NCBI GenBank assembly: GCA_002398365.1
Contig: DGYK01000063.1
Coordinates: 377,753 to 441,752 of the forward strand
Length of the DNA stretch: 64,000 nt
From: Flammeovirgaceae bacterium UBA5008
GTDB taxonomy: Bacteria; Bacteroidota; Bacteroidia; Cytophagales; Cyclobacteriaceae
Direction of reading: 5' to 3'
This document shows positions 17,669 to 26,133 of this stretch, one piece after another. The translations under genes and the position numbers were made by a program. The notes beneath the pieces are model-generated. The model was given only the letters and a program-made list of their open reading frames with translations. It was not told the origin of the DNA and ran no database searches. Each line of letters begins with the position of its first letter. Within the stretch, counting starts at the first letter, position 1.

Positions 17669-19683
17669 GGTGGCTTTCCTTATTTTGTTTCTCTTTTGTC
17701 GGATGGGCGGCCTTCTCTCAAACCTCTGATTCCACCCGGGTTCTTTCGGAAGTAATTGTCAAAGGTTATGCGGCTAATAAATCTGTTACACTTGTACCCG
17801 CTGCCATTGCTGTTGTCGATAGTATTCAACTGCAACGTTTCAACAACCAGTCATTGGTCAGTGGTTTCAATTCCGTTGCGGGTGTACGCATGGAAGAGCG
17901 GTCGCCCGGCAGTTACCGTATTGCCATTCGCGGAAGCTCACTGCGCGCACCCTTTGGCATTCGCAACGTCAAATTCTATTGGAATGGTTTACCTCTTACA
18001 GATGGTGGCGGCAACACCTATCTCAATTTGTTGGACAATGCATCGGTAGAAAAAATTGAAGTTTTGAAAGGACCATCCGGCAGTTTGTATGGAGCCGGCA
18101 CGGGTGGTGTGATTTTGCTGAACGGCTGGTCGGGAAAAGCGAATCAAGTTTCGGTTCGTTCCACCGTAGGAAGTTATGGCTTGTTCAATGTGCAGACGCA
18201 AGCTCATGGTTCAATCGGCAAAGCCAAAGTCGCCCTTACCTATGCCCATCAGCAAAGCGAGGGCTATCGGCAAAACAGCAGTACCAACCGCGATGCATTC
18301 TCATTGCAATTACAACATGCTATTGGAGATCGCGGAGTGCTTTCATCCAGCTTGTTTTACACGGATTTGTTTTACCAAACTCCGGGCGGCCTCACGCAAG
18401 TGCAATACGAAACCAATCCCGCGCAAGCGCGAGCCAATGCGGCCAGTAATAAAGCTGCTGTCTACAACAAAACTTTTTTTGGTGGACTCTCTTACGATCA
18501 TCAATGGAATGAGCAGTGGTCGATTCAACTAGGTGCTTATGGATCTGTTACGGATTTTGTCAATCCTACTTTTCTTAATTATGAAAAGCGAAAAGAAGAG
18601 AACGCGGGAGGCCGCGTGGAAACCCATTACAGTTTCAGCACCGGTTCCATCAAAGGCAAATTGACCTTTGGCGGAGAGGCGCAATTTTTTCATTCGCCTA
18701 TTCGCAACTACGATAATGTGCAAGGCAACACCGGAAACTTACAAGCCGAAGATGAAATCGACTCACGATTACTAATTGGCTTTAGTCAGGTTGACCTTGA
18801 ACTGCCCAAGGGTTATTCAATTACTTTGGGATCGAGCTATAGTTTTATCGATTACCAATTCAATCGACTTTCAACTCAGCCCAACATTCGTCAACAACGA
18901 GGATTTACTCCTGCCTTTTCACCGCGCGTTGCCATCTTGAAAAAATGGAATAAAAATTTATCGGTTTATGGCTCCTTGAGCAAAGGTTTCTCGCCTCCCA
19001 CAGCTGCCGAAGTTCGACCCTCCACCAGTAGCTTTAACGATTCGCTTCAGGCAGAAACAGGATTGAATTATGAGGTGGGAGTAAAAGGAAGTTCCAGTCG
19101 CTTTTCTTACGAAGTAGCGCTCTACTACTTTGTGCTCGATCAAACTATTGTTGTGCAGCGGCTCAACAATGCTGATTACTTTATCAACTCCGGCAACACC
19201 GATCAAAAAGGAGCGGAGGTTACACTTGCGTGGACTGAATTCACGAATCGACAGTCGGTGATTCGCTCCATGAAATGGTGGAGCAGCTTTACCTGGAATG
19301 AATATCGATTTGGGCGTTACAATAAAAACGGTATTGATTTTTCCGGAAAACAGTTGACGGGAGTTCCTCCTATTATTTTAACCGGAGGTGTTGATTTGGG
19401 CCTAGGAAAACATTTCACTTTCTACAGCACGCTACATTATACCGATCGTATTCCGCTTAATGATTCCAATGCCACTTATGCTTCCGACTACTTTTTGCTT
19501 GGCGCGAAGCTCAACTATGCAGTACGCATTCGTGGTAAACAACATATCAATATCTGGGTAGGTGCCGATAACTTGCTCGACCAAACATACAGTTTGGGAA
19601 ATGATTTGAACGCGGCCGGAAATCGGTTTTTTAATGCCGCTGCTAAGCGCAATTATTTTGTGGGGCTATCTTTTTCCCTGTGA
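17665..19683 (+). CDS. TonB-dependent outer-membrane receptor
   Basis: 672 residues with a signal peptide ending AAFSQ, a plug domain of about 130 residues (LSEVIVKGYAAN as TonB-box-like region, RIAIRGSS, IEVLKGPSGSLYGAGTGGVI) and a beta barrel ending in the aromatic C-terminal strand YFVGLSFSL. There is no N-terminal carboxypeptidase-like domain and no SusD partner, so it is more like a siderophore, heme or vitamin receptor than a glycan (SusC) receptor. The cargo is not deducible. The start codon overlaps the ispH stop (ATGA), implying translational coupling. Its 3' end overlaps the convergent ypdA by 18 bp. Confidence 0.92.
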   Translation: MRWLSLFCFSFVGWAAFSQTSDSTRVLSEVIVKGYAANKSVTLVPAAIAVVDSIQLQRFNNQSLVSGFNSVAGVRMEERSPGSYRIAIRGSSLRAPFGIRNVKFYWNGLPLTDGGGNTYLNLLDNASVEKIEVLKGPSGSLYGAGTGGVILLNGWSGKANQVSVRSTVGSYGLFNVQTQAHGSIGKAKVALTYAHQQSEGYRQNSSTNRDAFSLQLQHAIGDRGVLSSSLFYTDLFYQTPGGLTQVQYETNPAQARANAASNKAAVYNKTFFGGLSYDHQWNEQWSIQLGAYGSVTDFVNPTFLNYEKRKEENAGGRVETHYSFSTGSIKGKLTFGGEAQFFHSPIRNYDNVQGNTGNLQAEDEIDSRLLIGFSQVDLELPKGYSITLGSSYSFIDYQFNRLSTQPNIRQQRGFTPAFSPRVAILKKWNKNLSVYGSLSKGFSPPTAAEVRPSTSSFNDSLQAETGLNYEVGVKGSSSRFSYEVALYYFVLDQTIVVQRLNNADYFINSGNTDQKGAEVTLAWTEFTNRQSVIRSMKWWSSFTWNEYRFGRYNKNGIDFSGKQLTGVPPIILTGGVDLGLGKHFTFYSTLHYTDRIPLNDSNATYASDYFLLGAKLNYAVRIRGKQHINIWVGADNLLDQTYSLGNDLNAAGNRFFNAAAKRNYFVGLSFSL

Positions 19684-20655
19684 GTCTTGCTCTTTAATGT
19701 GTTGGATAATCATCTCGGCATGAACGCGCGAGTTTTCAATAAACCATTTGTTGGTTTTGAGTCCTCCACAAACTACCCCAGCTAAATACATACCCAACAC
19801 ATTGCACTCCATCGTTTTTTCGTTGTAGATTGGCGTGTGGTGTTCATCCTTTCCAAATTGCACTCCGGCTGCTTTCATAAAATCAAATGGTGGTTGGTAG
19901 CCCGTCATCGCCAACACAAAATCATTTTCAATAAAGACATTTCCGGTGGGTGTTTTTATTTCAACTTGCGTGGGAAGGATGCGCACTACTTTCGAACTGA
20001 AGTGTGCCTTAATCGATCCTTCTTTGATTCGATTTTCAATGTCGGGGCGTGCCCAATATTTTACATTTTCTCCAATGGAAGGCTCACGAATAACCATCGT
20101 CACATCCGCGCCTTTGCGCCAGGTTTCGAGTGCCACATCTACGGCTGAGTTGGCTGATCCGATTACCACAATCTTCTGTGCAAAGTAAGGATGAGGTTCA
20201 TCGTAATAATGCTTTACCTTCGGGAGATCTTCGCCCGGCACATTCAATAAAAATGGAAGATCATAAAATCCCAAAGCCAAAATGACTTTCCGCGAGCGGT
20301 ATTGATTTTTAGAGGTAACGATTTCGAATGTGGTGTCCTCTTTGCGAATGCTTTCTACTTTTTCGTAGAGTTGCACATTCAGTTTCCAACTAGTACAAAC
20401 GCGTCTGTAATACTCTAATGCTTCCGATCGGGTTGGCTTAGCATTGTTTGAAATAAATGGCACTTCACCGATTTCTAGTTTTTCCGAAGTGGAAAAGAAG
20501 GTCATGTTGTTGGGATAGTGATACAGCGAATTCACCAGCACGCCTTTATCAACAATCACATAACGAAGGCCTGCTTTCTTGGCTTCAATACCACAAGCTA
20601 ATCCGATGGGACCTGCTCCCACAATCAACACGTCCAGTGCTTCCATTTTTTTCAT
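19666..20655 (-). CDS. ypdA: YpdA-family FAD/NADPH disulfide reductase (putative bacillithiol disulfide reductase)
   Basis: About 329 residues with two Rossmann motifs, LIVGAGPIGLACGIEA near the N-terminus and VIGSANSAVDVALE in the middle. YpdA-type features include NSLYHYPNNMTFFSTSEKLEIG early on and the C-terminal LAGVVCGGLKTNKWFIENSR. YpdA reduces oxidised bacillithiol; many Bacteroidota make bacillithiol, so the role is plausible here, but no bsh genes are in view. MKKMEALDVL at 20655 is my preferred start, with 20667 and 20646 possible. The gene is convergent with the TonB receptor. Confidence 0.88.
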   Translation of the reverse strand: MKKMEALDVLIVGAGPIGLACGIEAKKAGLRYVIVDKGVLVNSLYHYPNNMTFFSTSEKLEIGEVPFISNNAKPTRSEALEYYRRVCTSWKLNVQLYEKVESIRKEDTTFEIVTSKNQYRSRKVILALGFYDLPFLLNVPGEDLPKVKHYYDEPHPYFAQKIVVIGSANSAVDVALETWRKGADVTMVIREPSIGENVKYWARPDIENRIKEGSIKAHFSSKVVRILPTQVEIKTPTGNVFIENDFVLAMTGYQPPFDFMKAAGVQFGKDEHHTPIYNEKTMECNVLGMYLAGVVCGGLKTNKWFIENSRVHAEMIIQHIKEQDSQGKR

Positions 20656-20692
20656 TGAATCTCTCAAGATAAGGAGATTTCCTCGATAGGCT

Positions 20693-20700
20693 TACATTTG
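20693..20700 (+). promoter_or_regulatory. Bacteroidota-type -7 promoter element (TACATTTG)
   Basis: A perfect TAnnTTTG sits 17 bp before the TTG start of the YigZ gene, predicting a leader of about 12 bases. This helps fix the start at TTG 20718. Confidence 0.5.
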
Positions 20701-20717
20701 CATTTCATTCTACCAAT

Positions 20718-21359
20718 TTGTCCACACCATTTTCCTACTTCACGATACAAGCATCTTCCGAAGGGTTGTTTAAAGATACCGGCAGCAAATTTTTTGCGTT
20801 CGCTTTTCCTGTGAAAGATGAAGAAGAGATAAAACAGCATCTGGTTACTCTTCGGAAAAAATACTTTGATGCAACACATCATTGCTACGCTTATGTGCTG
20901 GGTGCGGAAGGTTCTAAATTTCGGGCGAATGATGATGGCGAGCCGAATCACTCTGCGGGCGATCCTATCTTAGGTCAACTGCGCAGCAGAAACTTAACCA
21001 ATGCACTCGTGGTGGTGGTGCGTTACTTTGGAGGCACCAAACTAGGTGTGAGTGGATTGATTCACGCTTATCGTGAAAGCGCTGCACTGGCTTTGAATCA
21101 ATGCACGATTGTAGAAAAAGATGTAACAGAAAAAATTTTATTGTTGTACGATTACGCGGCCACTCCGGAAGTCATGCGACTGTTAAAAGATTTTGGGATG
21201 ACCATCGAAGAACAAGACTTTCAAGATCGCTGTTCGTTGCTTGCCTCCGTTGGCAAAAAAGTTTTTCCCGAGCTAATTGAAAAAATTGAGTTGCTGATTG
21301 CGTTGGGGCATCCTATGGAAATCGCAATGCCTCCACTTTCACAATCGCCTCGCGATTGA
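20718..21359 (+). CDS. YigZ/IMPACT family protein
   Basis: 213 residues with an N-terminal UPF0029/IMPACT domain (GSKFFAFAFPV, HHCYAYVLG, FRANDDGEPNHSAGDPILGQL, VVVVRYFGGTKLGVSGLI) and a smaller C-terminal DUF1949-like region. IMPACT/YigZ proteins are linked to translation and stress response, with no settled bacterial function. The start is TTG at 20718, since no ATG/GTG precedes the conserved N-terminus and a promoter-like TACATTTG lies 17 bp upstream. Its 3' end overlaps the convergent GNAT-DUF952 gene by 47 bp. Confidence 0.9.
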   Translation: MSTPFSYFTIQASSEGLFKDTGSKFFAFAFPVKDEEEIKQHLVTLRKKYFDATHHCYAYVLGAEGSKFRANDDGEPNHSAGDPILGQLRSRNLTNALVVVVRYFGGTKLGVSGLIHAYRESAALALNQCTIVEKDVTEKILLLYDYAATPEVMRLLKDFGMTIEEQDFQDRCSLLASVGKKVFPELIEKIELLIALGHPMEIAMPPLSQSPRD

Positions 21360-22104
21360 TAGGGCCATACACATGCGGAAACATTTTTCCGTCTGCCTCT
21401 TCATATTTTAATGGATGATCTAACTGAGAAGGCTCGATATGGAGCAACACTAAATTTTGCTGACCCACAAAAAATCGGTGTAGCGTGCCTTCAATCTGAT
21501 CGTGTGTGGAGCAATGTATAAATCCTTCGGTGTTTAAAGAGGATACTGAATAGCTCGTTTGCGTCTCGTAGTTTTTCCAATAGGAACTTGCGGTAATATG
21601 AAAAATACGATGTATAGGCCGGAGCACTCGCTGATAAAATCGGTTGTCCACTTTCATGATCGGGAAGGTAGAGGGCAAGGTTTCTTTTTCGATGGCATGA
21701 AATCCGTTCTTCTCATAAAAGCGGTGTGCTGCCTTCATCGTGTCGATCGTGCCCAGAAAGATTTCATCGATTTGTTTTGTCTCGCACCACGTTACCAATG
21801 TATCGAGTAAACGTTGCGCTACACCCCACGCTGCACCTCGATAGCTTGAATGAACAAACATTTTGCGGATCACGCCTTGTCCGTGGCCAATATTTAATAA
21901 TGCAATGGTTCCAATTACATCATCATCTTTTACGGCAACCCAAAAGTTTCCTCCCTTTTGCAAATAAAAAGTGGAGATAGCCTGAAGATCGGGTTGATCG
22001 ACAATAGTGATGGGCACACCAAATTCCTGCTGCTGAATGGGAAGAATCAAGTCAATGACTTTTTCCTTGTCTTCCTCGGTATATGGCCTTACCGCATAGG
22101 TCAT
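21313..22104 (-). CDS. GNAT acetyltransferase fused to DUF952
   Basis: 263 residues in two domains. Residues 1 to about 165 form a GNAT N-acetyltransferase: VIGTIALLNIG, VIRKMFVHSSYRGAAWGVAQRLL (acetyl-CoA loop) and AAHRFYEKNGFH. Residues about 168-263 form a DUF952 domain: IFHITASSYWKN, TEGFIHCSTHDQIEGTLHRFF and FPHVYGPINREAIV. DUF952 proteins are usually single-domain proteins of about 110 residues. The open frame runs through without a break, so this is a true fusion. A small-molecule or protein acetylation role is plausible but the substrate is unknown. The start ATG 22104 overlaps the mqo stop by 4 bp, so the two are probably co-transcribed. Confidence 0.9.
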   Translation of the reverse strand: MTYAVRPYTEEDKEKVIDLILPIQQQEFGVPITIVDQPDLQAISTFYLQKGGNFWVAVKDDDVIGTIALLNIGHGQGVIRKMFVHSSYRGAAWGVAQRLLDTLVTWCETKQIDEIFLGTIDTMKAAHRFYEKNGFHAIEKETLPSTFPIMKVDNRFYQRVLRPIHRIFHITASSYWKNYETQTSYSVSSLNTEGFIHCSTHDQIEGTLHRFFVGQQNLVLLHIEPSQLDHPLKYEEADGKMFPHVYGPINREAIVKVEALRFP

Positions 22105-23606
22105 TTACCTCCTAAGTTCAAAATTTCTGCGGTTCGTTTACGAGTGGCCTGCAATTGCTCTTCGTTTTTAGAAAGTGCTACATTCAACGAAGGAGCCATC
22201 TCTTTCAACTTACTTTGCCACGCATCGGTTTGGAATTGTTTCTTGAAACATTTTGAAAGCAAGCCCATCATGACGGCTGCTGCAGTAGATGCGCCCGGTG
22301 AAGCTCCCAAAAGTGCAGCCACGGTTCCATCTTCCGCTACTACTACCTCAGTTCCAAATTCCAAAACTCCTCCTTCTTTTTTATCTTTCTTAATCACCTG
22401 CACTCGCTGGCCTGCTTCTTTAAGCTCCCAATCTTTCAACTCCGCCAAGGGCACATATTCTTTCAATGCTTCCAATCGCTGCTCCGGTGTTTGTCGGACT
22501 TGCTCAATCAAATATTTAGTAAGTGGCATATTGCGCATGCCCGCAAAAATCATCGGGATGGCATTGTCGAAGCGAATGGATTTTGGTAAGTCCATTAAAG
22601 AACCGTTCTTTAAAAACTTGGTGGTAAATCCTGCAAACGGACCAAAGAGCAATTCTTTCTTTCCATTGATGATTCGGGTGTCTACGTGTGGCACTGACAT
22701 CGGTGGCGAGCCGACCGTAGCTTTGCCATATACTTTGGCGTGGTGTTGTTTAATAATATCTTCGTTCAGACACTTCAACCACAAACCACTCACCGGAAAA
22801 CCTCCATAACCTTTGCGTTCGTTAATTTCTGCGCGCTTCAACAAATGCAGCGTAGCACCACCTGCACCAATAAATACAAACTTCGTATTTACTTGATCTT
22901 TCTGTTCGTTGAGCAAATTGCGGATGAACACATCCCAACCGCCTTTACCATCCGGATCTAAGTCAAGCGCCTCTACGTTGTAGTGTACCGTTACGCCCGG
23001 CATCTTGCTGAGTTGATTGATCATGGAGCGTGTAAGTGTTCCAAAATTCACATCCGTGCCCAAGTCCATTTTCGTAGCTGACAGCGGCATCTTTTGGTCG
23101 CGGCCTTCCATGACAATCGGTGCCCATTGTTTCATTAAATCACGGTCTTCCGTGTACGTCATTTCCCGAAACATGGGATTATCTTTCAGCAAGGCATAAC
23201 GCTTACGCAGATAGTCCACGTTGGTATCTCCCCACACAAAGCTCACGTGTGGAATAGCCGTTATAAACTCAGCCGGCTGCGGCACGTATTTCTTTTGGAC
23301 GAGATATGCCCAAAATTCTTTTGACACCTCATACGACTCAGCTATCTTCACTGCCTTTGAAATATCGATCGAGCCATCGGGTTTTTGAGGAGTATAATTC
23401 AGTTCGCAATAAGCAGCATGGCCTGTTCCGGCATTGTTCCAGGCATCTGAACTTTCGGTACCCGCCTCGTCTGCGCGTTCAAAAATTTGAATGGTGATGT
23501 TGGGGTCTAGTTCTTTTAAAATGATACCCAGTGTGGCACTCATGATGCCCGCACCCATCAATACAACATCCGTTTGTTGAACCAGTGGTTTGATCGCTTT
23601 TGTCAT
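22101..23606 (-). CDS. mqo: Malate:quinone oxidoreductase
   Basis: 501 residues, the usual length for MQO. This FAD-dependent, membrane-associated enzyme oxidises malate to oxaloacetate and passes electrons to quinone. Seen are the FAD motif VVLMGAGIMSATLG, the MQO segment SSDAWNNAGTGHAAYCELNY, YVPQPAEFITAIPHVSFVWG, and the C-terminal LGASPGASTAAAVMMGLL. No in-frame defect is visible. The next gene (GNAT-DUF952) overlaps its 3' end by 4 bp. Confidence 0.97.
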   Translation of the reverse strand: MTKAIKPLVQQTDVVLMGAGIMSATLGIILKELDPNITIQIFERADEAGTESSDAWNNAGTGHAAYCELNYTPQKPDGSIDISKAVKIAESYEVSKEFWAYLVQKKYVPQPAEFITAIPHVSFVWGDTNVDYLRKRYALLKDNPMFREMTYTEDRDLMKQWAPIVMEGRDQKMPLSATKMDLGTDVNFGTLTRSMINQLSKMPGVTVHYNVEALDLDPDGKGGWDVFIRNLLNEQKDQVNTKFVFIGAGGATLHLLKRAEINERKGYGGFPVSGLWLKCLNEDIIKQHHAKVYGKATVGSPPMSVPHVDTRIINGKKELLFGPFAGFTTKFLKNGSLMDLPKSIRFDNAIPMIFAGMRNMPLTKYLIEQVRQTPEQRLEALKEYVPLAELKDWELKEAGQRVQVIKKDKKEGGVLEFGTEVVVAEDGTVAALLGASPGASTAAAVMMGLLSKCFKKQFQTDAWQSKLKEMAPSLNVALSKNEEQLQATRKRTAEILNLGGK

Positions 23607-23685
23607 TCTTTTCCTTTAAATAAAGCGTCCAAGTTATAACCGGAATTGCAATAAGAAAAGAAAAAGTGTTGACTGACAGTATCGG

Positions 23686-25173
23686 CTATTTTAACTGATT
23701 CAAAAAATCTTCTACTTTTTTCCAAGGCGTAGGCTCGAGATGCATGGCATAGACAGTTTCAACATCTAGCTTATACCTTTTAATTACCTGTTGTACTTCA
23801 AAAAGGTATTCCGGAAAGAAGAAAGCCTCATGATTCGGATCACCGTACTGAATTAGGTCGGAGGCATAAAGCAGTTTTTGCTTCGGAAAATATACCACCG
23901 TCATGCGCTCTCCGCCTTCACCATTCACCGGATAAATAGTAAGAGGTCGTTCTGCATCAGTGATCGTTTGTGGCGCTTGCACCCATGCAAAGCGTGGTTT
24001 TTTATTCGTCTGATGATGCGTATCGGGATTAGGAGAAAAATCCGCTTTTGCTAATTTGGTCAAAATCCCCTCATTGAGATAGCTGGAGTAGATTGGCACT
24101 TGTGCAGCCATGTATTCTCGTGCACCACCCAAATGAGGCCATGCATCGGAGGAAACAATCACAGCCTTAACTGGCTTAGCGGGGTAACGTTTTTTCACCT
24201 CCTCCAAAACGCTTTTACTATAACTCGAACTGATGGGTGCTTCCAATATAACAATGCCATCACTCTGTTCAGCCCAACCGGTATTCCATGATTCTTCTAT
24301 CAACTTGATCCCGGGGGCAATTTCCTTCATATGATCCAAAGGCGCTTTTAATTCATTTGCTTTGATTGGTTTTTTTTGCTTCGCGCGAATGTCTTCGGGT
24401 ATGGTAAACAAACTCTCATCGGTAGATTCTAAAAATTCAATGTGGTTGATGGTTATCTGTTGCCAAGGCTGATCGTTTTGCGAAATGTCCCACTGATGTG
24501 GATAAAATCGATTGCCTTTGTGCATGGCATACAGTGAATATTGAATTCTTGTTTCAAATTGGCCCCAAATGGAAAAATAGTACTCGCTCGGCCAGTAGGT
24601 TTTGATGCGTGCTTCGGTAAGCAAATGAGTGTTGGGATGAATAAACAGCTCACCGGAAATGGTGGGTGATGTAAATGCAATTACCCGATGTGCGATGCCA
24701 TTCAAAAAAATGCTTTTTCGTGAAGACAATTGTGATTTAGAAACCTGTTTCAATAATCGCTCCGGTGCCATGTTGAGCCAAGACAGTGATCGATCCATAA
24801 AGCCGGAAGTTGCCGGAAAGGGCATGGCCATTTTACCATAGCGTACCATTCCATCTTTTCCGTTCACTACTGTTTCTGCAACGCCTGGCCTTGCCATTTG
24901 AAAATGTTTGTATTCTTTCTTTTGATACAGTTTCATCTGGTCTGTAGCGTGAGTTTCGTCCACATCCTCGTAAGATGTTAGGTAAGGCCCTTCGGGTCTT
25001 TCGGACTGTTCCAGCCAGTTGCTGTGTGAAAAGTAGTGCATCTTCACAAATTGCGTTTGATCCCAAGCTGATCCGCCATGTGCCTCTACACATTGTTTTA
25101 CTACCAGTGCCGGATCTTGACTTTGGGCGGTTAGCGCATAACCAATTGCTAATACGATTAAAATCTTTTTCAT
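23686..25173 (-). CDS. Exported protein with degenerate metallo-beta-lactamase fold
   Basis: 495 residues with a signal peptide (ending TAQSQ), an N-terminal beta region of about 230 residues resembling lipoprotein-carrier folds, and a C-terminal MBL-like domain. The usual HxHxDH metal site is replaced by SSDAWPHLGG, keeping only the last histidine. The later metal residues ASDL and MHLEPTPW look preserved, but the intermediate His is replaced within GEGGERM. Zinc hydrolase activity is therefore doubtful. It is the second gene of a probable operon, starting 2 bp after the stop of the upstream DUF3108-like gene. The role is unknown, perhaps binding or sensing in the periplasm. Confidence 0.72.
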   Translation of the reverse strand: MKKILIVLAIGYALTAQSQDPALVVKQCVEAHGGSAWDQTQFVKMHYFSHSNWLEQSERPEGPYLTSYEDVDETHATDQMKLYQKKEYKHFQMARPGVAETVVNGKDGMVRYGKMAMPFPATSGFMDRSLSWLNMAPERLLKQVSKSQLSSRKSIFLNGIAHRVIAFTSPTISGELFIHPNTHLLTEARIKTYWPSEYYFSIWGQFETRIQYSLYAMHKGNRFYPHQWDISQNDQPWQQITINHIEFLESTDESLFTIPEDIRAKQKKPIKANELKAPLDHMKEIAPGIKLIEESWNTGWAEQSDGIVILEAPISSSYSKSVLEEVKKRYPAKPVKAVIVSSDAWPHLGGAREYMAAQVPIYSSYLNEGILTKLAKADFSPNPDTHHQTNKKPRFAWVQAPQTITDAERPLTIYPVNGEGGERMTVVYFPKQKLLYASDLIQYGDPNHEAFFFPEYLFEVQQVIKRYKLDVETVYAMHLEPTPWKKVEDFLNQLK

Positions 25174-25175
25174 AA

Positions 25176-25928
25176 TTATCGAACAATAATTGACGATGGT
25201 AATTTCACTTTATAGCGCACACCTACACCGAAGTCCTCCTCCATTTTAATGACCTCCTTACTTTTTTTGCTGATGTAAAAAATTGCATACGACTTTTCGT
25301 TGTAATCAATGCGCAGCTTCCAGCAGTCAATCACTTTATCTTCGTAGGTGCGCACCTTCTCATCTCCGGTTACTTTGTATTCATAAAACGCGGGTCCGGT
25401 TCTGCCACCCGGATGATAGAAGTTGATCGCGTAGCGCTTACCCGGTTTTAAATCCAATAAAGAAAATGTTTCTAAGTCCAGCTCCCAATTGAGCGGTTTC
25501 GCTGTGGCTAATTCAAATGTGGCTTTTGAATTGTTGGCTATGGAGTCAGAGCCTTTGATTTTTTTGTCAGAAAAATCAAACGCTTCAATGCCGGTGCGTT
25601 GCATAATTGTTTTGTGATAAATCGGCAAAAACGTTTTCCGATCTACTGTTGAATAGACATAGCGATAGCCAGTTGAATCTGAGCTATACCATTTTTGCTC
25701 TACTTCAATGGTGTTGTTCTTTACCCGCAATTGGCGACTCCAAATAAATGTTCCGGCCTGCTTTGGTTTTTTCTTGTTTTGAAAGAACACCAAGTATTGT
25801 GTGGTTTCCGGCCGCAGCGATTGTGTAATCCATTTTTCGGGAATGGACCGGAGTGTGTCCACCTGTGCATTCGCACGAGCAGAAAAAATCAAGCATACGA
25901 TCAAAGCGAGTCGCGTTAAGTTTCTCAT
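25176..25928 (-). CDS. Exported DUF3108-like protein
   Basis: About 250 residues from ATG 25928 (MRNLTRLALIVCLIFSARANAQ, a clean signal peptide). A longer frame from 25997 would add 23 residues ahead of the signal and is unlikely. The mature protein is beta-rich, with repeated strands such as TFIWSRQLRVKNNTIEVEQKWY and FYEYKVTGDEKVRTYEDKVIDCWKL. The latter resembles the conserved C-terminal half of DUF3108 proteins. It is first in an operon with the degenerate MBL protein, separated by 2 bp. A lipocalin- or LolA-like binding role is possible but not shown. Confidence 0.68.
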   Translation of the reverse strand: MRNLTRLALIVCLIFSARANAQVDTLRSIPEKWITQSLRPETTQYLVFFQNKKKPKQAGTFIWSRQLRVKNNTIEVEQKWYSSDSTGYRYVYSTVDRKTFLPIYHKTIMQRTGIEAFDFSDKKIKGSDSIANNSKATFELATAKPLNWELDLETFSLLDLKPGKRYAINFYHPGGRTGPAFYEYKVTGDEKVRTYEDKVIDCWKLRIDYNEKSYAIFYISKKSKEVIKMEEDFGVGVRYKVKLPSSIIVR

Positions 25929-26037
25929 TTTTCCATTTTTTTGTTGTTTGGATGAAACAACGATGTTTTCGTTTGATCGAAAAAAGTTTTCAACCAACGC
26001 AGGAAAGAAATCACCTGATTAAAGAAATTAGTCTACC

Positions 26038-26089
26038 AACCAATTGGGTGATCATATGGAGCAGTTGGTTGAGTCAATCGTCCAATTGG
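26038..26089. promoter_or_regulatory. Inverted-repeat array upstream of a LytS-like kinase gene
   Basis: Two copies of the palindrome CCAATTGG lie at 26040-26047 and 26082-26089, with centres 42 bp apart, about four helical turns. Between them is TTGGTT (26065-26070), the inverse of AACCAA at 26038-26043. The array ends 44 bp before the kinase ATG. It may be a binding site for the cognate LytTR regulator or another regulator of the divergent spacer. Confidence 0.4.
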
Positions 26090-26133
26090 AAGAATGTTAT
26101 CGGCAATGAATTATCTTTAACCTACTTTACGCG

